Shown here: positions 8,041-14,640 of the stretch, piece after piece
Numbering within the stretch: position 1 is the first letter of the stretch
How the letters are laid out: the number at the start of each line of letters is the position of its first letter
NCBI GenBank assembly: GCA_040878325.1
Contig: JBBDMM010000014.1
Coordinates: 1 to 56,747, forward strand
DNA: 56,747 bases
Origin: Acidimicrobiia bacterium
Lineage (GTDB): Bacteria; Actinomycetota; Acidimicrobiia; Spongiisociales; UBA11373
Direction of reading: 5' to 3'
Made by a program: the position numbers and the translations under genes
Notes under the pieces: generated by a model
The model's input: the letters and a program-made list of their open reading frames with translations, nothing else
Database searches by the model: none
What the model was told of the DNA's origin: nothing

Positions 8041-8610
8041 TCAGTCGGCACCGAGTTCATCGTCCTTGTCGGCGATAAGGCGCCGGAGGGCTTCGAGGCC
8101 ACGGTGTTGCAGCGAGGTGACCGCGGTCAAAGGTTTCGACAGCCGCTTGGCTATCTCCGGAAGGGTCAGGTCGCCGTAGATGCGCAGCGCAATCACATCG
8201 GCCTGATCCGGGGTCAGTCGATCAATCAGGGCGCGCGCTCGAGCCGCCCCCATCAGGCCGAGCGCGGTGTCCTCTACATCCAGATCATCTGGTTGTTCGA
8301 GATCTGACGGATCGGTGAGCACCTCAGGCCGGCGACCGGCCGAACGCCATGAGTCGACCAGGCGGCGATGGGCGATCGTCAGGCACCAGGCGACGAACTC
8401 GCGCTCGCCTCCCGTGAAACGGCGGATCGAACGAACGATGTCGACGAAGGTGTCCCCGGCGACGCCCTCGGGGTCGGCAGCCCCCCGTACCACCAGGAAC
8501 CCGACCACCCGACCTGAGACCAGGCGGAACAGTGCGCGCCACGCCAACTCGTCGCCCGCCTTGGCGGCAGCCAGGCGGGCGGCGAAATCGGAGTCAGCGG
8601 ATGGCGCCAC
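8041..8610 (-). CDS. ECF-type sigma-70 factor
   Basis: A 189-residue protein with sigma region 2 (AWRALFRLVSGRVVGFLVVRG ... FVAWCLTIAHRRLVDSWR) and region 4 helix-turn-helix (LTPDQADVIALRIYGDLTLPE followed by IAKRLSKPLTAVTSLQHRGL). It directs RNA polymerase to an unknown regulon. The start is GTG at 8610 after a GGGGGAG ribosome site. It lies 68 bases downstream of, and in the same direction as, the DUF5667 gene, which is the likely regulator. Confidence 0.9.
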   Translation of the reverse strand: MAPSADSDFAARLAAAKAGDELAWRALFRLVSGRVVGFLVVRGAADPEGVAGDTFVDIVRSIRRFTGGEREFVAWCLTIAHRRLVDSWRSAGRRPEVLTDPSDLEQPDDLDVEDTALGLMGAARARALIDRLTPDQADVIALRIYGDLTLPEIAKRLSKPLTAVTSLQHRGLEALRRLIADKDDELGAD

Positions 8611-8678
8611 CGGTTCATTCTCCCCCGGCGGGAGGCGTTGGTGGCGGCGGCCGACCGGAGGCAGCTAGGCGAAACAGG

Positions 8679-9443
8679 CTACGGGGTGGTGCCGGGCGGG
8701 CCGGCGTCGTCCGGAGGATCCGGCGGAATGTCGGGGGGGCCGGCGTCGTCCGAAGGATCCGGCTTGTCGTTGGGCGGGCCAGGCTGTTCGACGGGCGGGC
8801 CCGAGGTGTCGTCTCCAGGCGTCCCGTCCGGCGGTCCACCAGGAGTGCTGTCGGGTGGGCCGGGATTCTCGTCGGGTGGTCCGGAGTCGCCGTCGGCTTC
8901 CCCGATCGCCCCGGCCAACTCGGCCACCCTCAGACCGTCAACCGCATCGATATTGTCCGACAGATAGGTGAGCAGGTCGGCAACGCCAACGGGTGGGCCG
9001 GTGTCGCCCACCGCCGCAATCCGGTCGGCGGCGGCCAGCAGGGCGAGGCGGGCGGCTTCGCTGCCGGCATCGTCCGCTTCACCCAATAGGGATTCGGTGG
9101 CGTGCTGGAGTCCGCGCACGGTGTCGCCGCGTTCTATCAGGGCGGTGACCTCGCCGAGTCGCTCCGCACTTCCGCCGCTGCCGAGGCCGACCCGCTCGAG
9201 AGCGCGATCGACGCCGTAGAGGAAGTCACCGGGTGCCGATCCATTGGCGGCGAACGCCACCCCGCCCAACCCGCCGAACGCCAGGGTGATCGAGGCGGCG
9301 ACGGTGGCAAGACGCGTCCGGAGTCGACCGGCGAGCCGGGGCCGCAAACCGAGGGCGACGGCCCTTTCAGTGAGGTCGGTGAATACAGCCCGGTCGGCTT
9401 CTGAACGAAGCTCCGAAACCATGCGATCAATCGGATCCAACAT
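8679..9443 (-). CDS. DUF5667 membrane protein, candidate anti-sigma factor
   Basis: A 254-residue protein. A short cytoplasmic N-terminus (LDPIDRMVSELRSEADRAVF) precedes one membrane segment (LATVAASITLAFGGLGGVAFA, about 45-65). The DUF5667 motif NGSAPGDFLYGVDRALERVG follows, and then about 80 residues of Gly/Pro/Asp-rich repeats (GPPD). The topology and its place ahead of an ECF sigma gene suggest a membrane-bound sigma regulator with a cell-wall-spanning tail; this is inference. Order is unusual, since anti-sigma genes normally follow the sigma gene. A broken copy of its first codons lies at 11222-11266. Confidence 0.75.
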   Translation of the reverse strand: MLDPIDRMVSELRSEADRAVFTDLTERAVALGLRPRLAGRLRTRLATVAASITLAFGGLGGVAFAANGSAPGDFLYGVDRALERVGLGSGGSAERLGEVTALIERGDTVRGLQHATESLLGEADDAGSEAARLALLAAADRIAAVGDTGPPVGVADLLTYLSDNIDAVDGLRVAELAGAIGEADGDSGPPDENPGPPDSTPGGPPDGTPGDDTSGPPVEQPGPPNDKPDPSDDAGPPDIPPDPPDDAGPPGTTP

Positions 9444-9733
9444 TGCGCTCCCCGGAGTGTCGCCTGTTAATCGTCGCAGAAGGCGAGATCGATACGGGGG
9501 AATCGCGGGTCAGTCGTTCCCCCGTCCGAGGATGCCGCCGCGCTCGTCTTCCACTCCTTCGTACTGAACCAGTGGGCACCCGGGGACCGCACCCGCCTCG
9601 ATGATCTGCTCGGCGGCTGGGCACCGCCCACTACCACGGGGTGTGGCTGCGGTGGGACGGCTAGTCCAGCCTGTCGCTCGGCCAACGCCTGGCAATCCCC
9701 TGATCGCACCATCTCCACCGATACCCTCCGGGA
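9444..9733. other. Divergent intergenic region with coding-like remnant
   Basis: This 290-bp gap separates the leftward DUF5667 gene from the rightward beta-propeller gene. From about 9520 the plus strand reads LVFHSFVLNQWAPGDRTRLD, then changes frame into HGVWLRWDG before a stop at 9663. It looks like the end of a decayed gene of unknown family. Promoters for both neighbours must lie here, but no clear -35/-10 pair was found. Confidence 0.3.
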
Positions 9734-10996
9734 ATGCGGTCCCGACGGATTTCGCTCGGCGCGGCGGTGGTGCTCCTCGCTCTGGCTGCCACCCCGGCGA
9801 GCGCCGGTGAGCCGATCGACTGCGGCTCGGTAGAACCCGCACCGGGCACCCGTCCCCCACCGCTCGACGGCGACTTTCTGCTCCTCAACTACGACGACTT
9901 CGAGGCTGGCATCTCCTCGCTATCGATCTGGGACCTCGACACCTTGGCCGAGGCGATCGACCTCACCGGCGATTTCGGCTTTCAGGCGTTCGACGGGGCG
10001 TGGTCCCCCGTCGGGGACCAGATTGCTTATTCATCCGACGAATCCGGTCTCCCGATGATCTGGGTGATCGATGTCGACGGCACCGACCGTCGCCAGGTCA
10101 CTCGGACCTTCGGCACATCGCCCGACTGGTCACCCGACGGGCTGACCATCGCCTTCAGCGGGTCCGGCGGCCTGTGGTTCGTGGACGCCCGGGGATGCGG
10201 CGAGCGGCTGGTCTTCGAGACTGACAAGGGAATCCACGATGTCGAGTGGATGCCCGACGGATCGGCGATCGTGCTCGAGATGAGTGAGCCCGAGGGCGTG
10301 CCGATCCAGATCTACTCGCTGAGCATGCCGGGATTCGAGTTGACGCAACTAACCGATGAGGGGTCGAGCATCGAACCCGCCCTGTCGCTCGACGGCCGCT
10401 TCATCTTCTTCCGCACCACCGGCCGTGATGTCGACCAAACGGTCTTCGTGATGAACGCCGACGGTTCCCTTCAGCGCCCCTTGTACGACCTCGGGCTCAC
10501 CAACGACTTCCACCCTGCCGTCTCACCCACGGGCGACCGGGTAGCCTTCGAGTCCATTCGCGACTCGGCCAGCGCGCTCGTCATTTTGTCGGTCGACGGT
10601 TCGGTCACCGATCTGGTCGTTTCCCCCTTCGAGGAGCCTCGCTACCGCGACCCGGTCTGGTACCACGGGGTAACCGCCACCGAGCACCCCAGCCCGGGAA
10701 CCGAGACCACGACGACGACGGCCGGCGAAGACGCCACCACCACCTCGGCTGCTCCCGTCACCACGACTGCGGCGTCGCCCGGCGCGACGACCACCACCGC
10801 TGCGGCCGCGACCACCACCGTGGGCGCCGCCGGACCAGCCGACCCGAAGGGAGGCGTGCCGGCCCTCGTCTGGATCCTGATAGGGGCGCTCGTGCTGACC
10901 GGGGCCTTCGTCGGCGGCATCGCGTATGCCGGCCGCCGGGAATCGCACCGACCCGCTCCCCCGCCCCCACCGCCGCCACCACCTCCTGAGGGCTGA
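9734..10996 (+). CDS. Secreted, membrane-anchored beta-propeller (TolB/PD40-like)
   Basis: A 420-residue protein with a signal peptide (residues 1-24, cleaved after ATPASAG) and a propeller of WD40-like PD40 repeats (FDGAWSPVGDQIAYSSDESG, TSPDWSPDGLTIAFSGSGG, HPAVSPTGDRVAFESI). A Thr-rich linker (about 315-375) and a C-terminal membrane segment (ALVWILIGALVLTGAFVGGI) follow, then a proline-only cytoplasmic tail (ten consecutive Pro). The propeller would face outward on a stalk. Function unknown; such domains bind proteins or sugars. Confidence 0.8.
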   Translation: MRSRRISLGAAVVLLALAATPASAGEPIDCGSVEPAPGTRPPPLDGDFLLLNYDDFEAGISSLSIWDLDTLAEAIDLTGDFGFQAFDGAWSPVGDQIAYSSDESGLPMIWVIDVDGTDRRQVTRTFGTSPDWSPDGLTIAFSGSGGLWFVDARGCGERLVFETDKGIHDVEWMPDGSAIVLEMSEPEGVPIQIYSLSMPGFELTQLTDEGSSIEPALSLDGRFIFFRTTGRDVDQTVFVMNADGSLQRPLYDLGLTNDFHPAVSPTGDRVAFESIRDSASALVILSVDGSVTDLVVSPFEEPRYRDPVWYHGVTATEHPSPGTETTTTTAGEDATTTSAAPVTTTAASPGATTTTAAAATTTVGAAGPADPKGGVPALVWILIGALVLTGAFVGGIAYAGRRESHRPAPPPPPPPPPPEG

Positions 10997-11020
10997 TCCG
11001 CCTCGTCGACCTGACCTCCA

Positions 11021-11209
11021 GTGACCAGGGTCGCGAAAGGCATCTCTGGGCGTCGCTGGTCGTTCCAATGGGACGCCACCCCCGGAGACCACGTACTCAC
11101 CAGCCGGGCGTTCGACGCCGACGGGGCGGCTCAGCCCGTAGCGCCTCCGTGGAACATCCAGGGCATGGGCAACAACCTGGTTCAGGAGGTCGCGGTTTCG
11201 GTGCGCTGA
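11021..11209 (+). pseudogene. Remnant of a molybdopterin sulfite oxidase-type protein (C-terminal end)
   Basis: The translation WSFQWDATPGDHVLTSRAFD and then PPWNIQGMGNNLVQEVAVSV matches the last strands of the Mo-co dimerisation domain of sulfite oxidase-family proteins (W-x-W-ATPG-H-L-RA-D ... PWN-GM-N ... V-V-V). Only about 55 residues survive. The molybdopterin-binding domain and catalytic Cys are absent, and the DNA immediately upstream belongs to the end of the beta-propeller gene. This is therefore a gene tail left by a rearrangement or deletion. Confidence 0.65.
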
Positions 11210-11221
11210 GCACCCGCCAGC

Positions 11222-11266
11222 TGCTTCCTCGCGAAGCTCCGAAACCATGCGTCAGACGGATCCACT
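11222..11266 (-). pseudogene. Remnant of a DUF5667-type gene start
   Basis: Read leftwards, this stretch aligns with the first codons of the DUF5667 gene at 9443. Both contain GGATCCG, a short variable part, then CGCATGGTTTCGGAGCTTCG and GAAGC. One base is missing between the two blocks, which breaks the frame. Nothing of the rest of the gene is present. It shows that a second copy once existed here. Confidence 0.55.
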
Positions 11267-11437
11267 GTCGCCGTCCCGTAGGTCGCTGACCTCGGATCAT
11301 GAATCGGCGCAATCCGAATGGTCACGGCCAAGTAGCCGGGAAGGGCAAGGGGTTGGAACGGCAAAGGCCTTTCAGAGTCTGGGTGCAATCCTGCAGCAAG
11401 CATGAGTATTCTTTTCCGATTAATCCCAGGGGGGTCC

Positions 11438-12244
11438 ATGGCCACCACCAAGCCCATCAAGATCGAAGGGCCGACCGACCAGACGATTGAGCTTGGGAAC
11501 CAAGCGACACTCGAAGTATCCGTCACGGGTGGAACGGTCCCGTACAAGTATCAATGGTCTGAGAAGAACACCGAGAAGGAGACGACAGGAGAAGAAATCG
11601 GTTCCCCAGACGGGAACAAGCAGGCGTACGCCCCGCCCACTGCCAAAGAGGCTGTGACCAAGTGGTATCGAGTCAAAGTCACCGACAGCACGAAACCGAA
11701 AGCGAAAACTAAGTCGTCTCGATGGGCAAAGCTTGAGGTAACCACTCCTCCCGACCGAGAGCCCGTCTTCATCTGGAGCGACAGCTTCGCATCCAATGCC
11801 GGTCTCGTCGTCTCGTTTGCGTTCGTGCTGATGCTCATACCGATGTGGGTAGTCGCCTACTCGGTGCTAAGAACAGAAAACGTTGGGACGCACTTCCAAG
11901 GGGCGATAGCGGTCCAGTTGTTGATCGTTGGTGCATTCCTTGCCGCTGTGGCTGCATTCATGTCACTCATCGAACTCCGCGGACGGGGGGTCAGACTTGA
12001 CCAACTCGACAAGCTGGGGTCTTCGGCATGGGAAGCAATTCCCAAGGCGATGAGTGAATTTGCGAAACTCAAGACGACTGCGGCAGTAGGCATCCTCGCG
12101 ATCGCATGTCTCGTGATGGCCACCATGGTGACGTGGAAGAGTCTCGATGCAGCAAGCACCACAACGACCACAACCGTCGCACCTGTCTCAACAACGGTTC
12201 CCACCGACGACCCTACAACAACGCTTCCCCCCGAAACTCCATGA
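11438..12244 (+). CDS. Ig-like-domain membrane protein of the accessory cassette
   Basis: A 268-residue protein. The start at 11438 is chosen for the AGGGGGG ribosome site, against an upstream ATG at 11402. Residues of about 5-100 form an Ig/PKD-like fold (IEGPTDQTIELGNQATLEVS ... YKYQWSE ... WYRVKVTDS). Membrane segments follow at about 118-142, 155-178 and 215-235. A Thr/Pro tail ends the protein. There is no signal peptide, so the Ig-like part may be cytoplasmic or translocated via the first helix. Base composition here is visibly less GC-rich than in the neighbouring genes, suggesting acquisition. Function unknown. Confidence 0.7.
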   Translation: MATTKPIKIEGPTDQTIELGNQATLEVSVTGGTVPYKYQWSEKNTEKETTGEEIGSPDGNKQAYAPPTAKEAVTKWYRVKVTDSTKPKAKTKSSRWAKLEVTTPPDREPVFIWSDSFASNAGLVVSFAFVLMLIPMWVVAYSVLRTENVGTHFQGAIAVQLLIVGAFLAAVAAFMSLIELRGRGVRLDQLDKLGSSAWEAIPKAMSEFAKLKTTAAVGILAIACLVMATMVTWKSLDAASTTTTTTVAPVSTTVPTDDPTTTLPPETP

Positions 12245-12256
12245 GCTAAGGCAGAC

Positions 12257-12787
12257 ATGCCTATACCCAAGTGCGTTCGCCTACACATTGCCGTCCTCGC
12301 GGAACCCGACGTATCCATCGATCAAATGGTCGAATCAGCCACGACGGTGCTATCCCACGCAGGAATCACACTGGTTCACGCTTCGACATTCGTCCTTGAG
12401 GACAACCCTCTGGCCGACCTCAGCATCGGAGACTGCTCTGCGCGCGCCAGTCTCACCGATGACCATCGAGAACTCCTTTCGATTCGGGATTCTGCCGCTA
12501 GCGACGAAATCGTCGTCTTCTTCGTTAGAACGACGACGCCGCCTCTCGACGGCTGCGCTCTGCACATGGATTTCCCGGCGGCGATCGTTACGAGGTTTGC
12601 CCCAATCTTGACGCTCGCTCACGAACTGGGACACATTCTTGGGCTCGAGCATGCGGACGATATCAACCGGCTGATGTACCGTTCAGCCAGCAGGATCAAT
12701 CCCCCCCCGACCGTGACCGACGATGAGCAGAAAACGATGAAGAGGAGCCGTTGGGCGCTCGCCTGTGAGGAACGAACCCATGCGTGA
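12257..12787 (+). CDS. Small metzincin-type zinc metalloprotease
   Basis: A 176-residue protein whose centre carries HELGHILGLEH, a full HExxHxxGxxH zinc-binding site with the catalytic Glu. It is followed about 10 residues later by a Met (NRLMYRSAS) that fits a Met-turn. This is the metzincin (matrixin/archaemetzincin-like) signature. There is no signal peptide, so it probably acts in the cytoplasm, unusual for a metzincin. It starts 12 bases after the Ig-like membrane protein stops and overlaps the HEAT-repeat gene, so the three genes form one unit. The substrate is unknown. Confidence 0.8.
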   Translation: MPIPKCVRLHIAVLAEPDVSIDQMVESATTVLSHAGITLVHASTFVLEDNPLADLSIGDCSARASLTDDHRELLSIRDSAASDEIVVFFVRTTTPPLDGCALHMDFPAAIVTRFAPILTLAHELGHILGLEHADDINRLMYRSASRINPPPTVTDDEQKTMKRSRWALACEERTHA

Positions 12788-13229
12788 TGAAATCCTGGAG
12801 CTTCTTGAACACGTCGAGCTCGATTACTCCGCTGCCGCCTCAAACCTCGGGGCGGAAGCATTGCCCGAGTTGATGTCCATCGTGCAAGGTGATGACCCCA
12901 GGCTGGCTGCCCGAGCGGCATATCTCGCCAGCCGCCTTGATGTCCCTGGCAGGGCAGCCGTACTACAGGCGGCGAGCAAAAATACACGCGCTGAAGTCCG
13001 AATTGCGGCCGCCGCTGGATGGGCAAACCTGAAGTCCGTCGTAGCGTACGAACCCCGATCGAAAGGGAGAGACGCCGAACCATTGGACGCGAGAGAGGCC
13101 GAACCCTTCGTCTATCCGGAGATCGCGGCCCTTCTGAAAGATGCGGATCCCGGTGTCAGACGCGCCATGAAGCGTTCCCTTGAGCAGTCCAAACCCCAAT
13201 CCGACGGGGCCGGTGAGCCGCGGACATGA
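12780..13229 (+). CDS. HEAT-repeat protein of the accessory cassette
   Basis: A 149-residue protein built of helical repeats (LPELMSIVQGDDPRLAARAA, VLQAASKNTRAEVRIAAAAG, IAALLKDADPGVRRAMKRSL) typical of HEAT/PBS-lyase repeats, which serve as protein-binding scaffolds. The ATG at 12780 follows GAGGAAC and overlaps the metzincin stop by eight bases. It is the likely binding partner or regulator of the protease, an inference from coupling. A GTG at 12765 is an alternative start. Confidence 0.75.
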   Translation: MRDEILELLEHVELDYSAAASNLGAEALPELMSIVQGDDPRLAARAAYLASRLDVPGRAAVLQAASKNTRAEVRIAAAAGWANLKSVVAYEPRSKGRDAEPLDAREAEPFVYPEIAALLKDADPGVRRAMKRSLEQSKPQSDGAGEPRT

Positions 13230-13311
13230 AGCAGCGGCTCAGATGGCAACGGCCACACACGGAATCAGGCATCGCGCAATCATCAAACGCCCCCTGGGCG
13301 GCAATTGGAGA

Positions 13312-14202
13312 TCAAGACCTTCGCGCCGCCTCCACCCGCTGCTGTGCGATCTCGACATACGCCGGCTGGTTGTCGTAGCCGATGAAGTGACGGCCGGTCT
13401 CGACGGCGGCCACTGCGGTGGAGCCCGAGCCCATGAAGGGGTCGAGCACCAGGTCACCCTCGAAGGTGTATAGCTCGATCAGGCGGCGGGGCAGCTCGAC
13501 AGGGAACGGGGCGGGATGGCCCAGGCGGCGGGCCGAGGCGGGTTTGATGTTCCACACCGAGGTGGTGGCGGCGAGGAACTCGTCCTTGGTGATCGAGTCG
13601 GGGCCGACCCGGGCCCGGCTGTACGACCCCTTCGACGCCACCAGAACGTACTCGTGGACATCGCGCAAGGTGGGGTTCTTCGCCGATCGCCACGAGCCCC
13701 AGGCGCACGAGCCGCCGGCACCGGCGGCCTTCACCCACACGATCTCCCCGCGCATCAGAAAGCCGATGTCGTGCATTAGCCCGGCGACGTGGTGGTTGAG
13801 CGGCAGGTAGGGCTTTCGCCCCAGGTTGGCGACATTCACCGCCGCCCGGCCACCCGGCTCGAGCACCCGGTAGGTCTCCTTCAGCACCCGGTGGAGCAGG
13901 TCGAGGTAGTCGGCCAGAGAGAGGTCCTCGTCGTACTCCTTGCCCACGTTGTAGGGCGGTGAGGTGATCATCAGGGCGACGCAGTCGTCGGGGACGATCT
14001 CCATCACCTCCGACGAACCGCAGATCAGCTGGTCGAGAATATCCACAGGCACCGGCTGGGGCTCTCCGAGGACGGTCTCCGGGGCGTGGTCGAGCAGACG
14101 GCGGCGATAGAACGCCGAGGCGTCGTGGCTCTCCCTCTTACCTGCGCCGAAACTGGCGGTCTCCGTCGCCACCGCGCGTGACCTCCCGATGCGAAGAGTC
14201 AC
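13312..14202 (-). CDS. Orphan beta-class DNA methyltransferase
   Basis: About 296 residues. Catalytic motif IV is TSPPYNVG and precedes motif I (LDPFMGSGSTAVAAVETGR), the order of the beta class of N4-cytosine/N6-adenine methyltransferases. SAM binds at the FxGxG loop and SPPY flips and methylates the base. No restriction gene or specificity subunit is adjacent, so it is an orphan enzyme with an epigenetic role, or the remains of a restriction system. The GTG at 14202 is chosen; an open frame continues 17 codons upstream into the repeat-bearing gap. Confidence 0.9.
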   Translation of the reverse strand: MTLRIGRSRAVATETASFGAGKRESHDASAFYRRRLLDHAPETVLGEPQPVPVDILDQLICGSSEVMEIVPDDCVALMITSPPYNVGKEYDEDLSLADYLDLLHRVLKETYRVLEPGGRAAVNVANLGRKPYLPLNHHVAGLMHDIGFLMRGEIVWVKAAGAGGSCAWGSWRSAKNPTLRDVHEYVLVASKGSYSRARVGPDSITKDEFLAATTSVWNIKPASARRLGHPAPFPVELPRRLIELYTFEGDLVLDPFMGSGSTAVAAVETGRHFIGYDNQPAYVEIAQQRVEAARRS

Positions 14203-14266
14203 CCTATCAACTTGTCCACAGGGTGTTGGGGATTCAAGAGGGGGGCGTCGCATTCGCGCCGCCCCC

Positions 14267-14287
14267 GCGATTGGCGATTGGCGATTC
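14267..14287. repeat. Tandem heptamer GCGATTG, three copies
   Basis: Three abutting 7-bp units, the last ending in C instead of G. They lie between the methyltransferase and the zinc-ribbon gene. The same unit recurs at 16810-16823, and its complement ends the degenerate array at 20273-20321. Confidence 0.85.
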
Positions 14288-14339
14288 GACAGACGCTTGA
14301 GCCGTCACCCAGGGTCAGGGCGGGCTACTTGCTACGTCT

Positions 14340-14501
14340 TCACGCCGACTTGCTGAGTTCGGTGGCTACCGGGGACTCCACGTGGGCGTCCTGGATCAAG
14401 GCGATGATCTCCTGCCAATCGGCGTTGATGGCGCAATTGCCGCAGAACATGGTCTCGCCACGCTTGACGACCGCATCTCCGCCGCACTGAGTGCATTCCA
14501 T
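14340..14501 (-). CDS. Small zinc-ribbon protein (53 residues)
   Basis: The product starts MECTQCGGDAVVKRGETMFC and continues GNCAINADW. The two CxxC pairs about 14 residues apart form a four-cysteine zinc ribbon. A short acidic/hydrophobic helix (WQEIIALIQDAHV) follows. Such minimal ribbons usually bind nucleic acid or a partner protein. No strong ribosome site is visible, but the cysteine pattern and helix argue for a real gene. It is flanked by heptamer arrays on both sides. Confidence 0.65.
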   Translation of the reverse strand: MECTQCGGDAVVKRGETMFCGNCAINADWQEIIALIQDAHVESPVATELSKSA

Positions 14502-14614
14502 ACGAAGGGGTTTCGGTCGAAGTCGCGCCCTTCATAAGCAAAAAGAAGAATGGTGCGGAAGAGCGAAAGGCGAAACCCGGCGTTCGCGTCCGAGACTCAA
14601 CGCCATTCCTGCCT

Positions 14615-14635
14615 GGAGACTGGGGACTGGAGACT
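14615..14635. repeat. Tandem heptamer GGAGACT, three copies
   Basis: GGAGACT, GGGGACT, GGAGACT, placed immediately downstream of the stop of the Fe-S oxidoreductase gene. It is the same unit as the seven-copy array at 42281-42329. Confidence 0.85.
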
Positions 14636-14640
14636 GGGTC

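Noticed and set aside
9520-9663. A functional gene between the DUF5667 and beta-propeller genes
   Set aside because: The protein-like stretch changes frame and has no start codon or ribosome site, so it is at best a remnant.
14213-14221. DnaA-box-like TTGTCCACA near the methyltransferase start
   Set aside because: A single site with one mismatch, no cluster, no AT-rich unwinding region and no dnaA or dnaN nearby.
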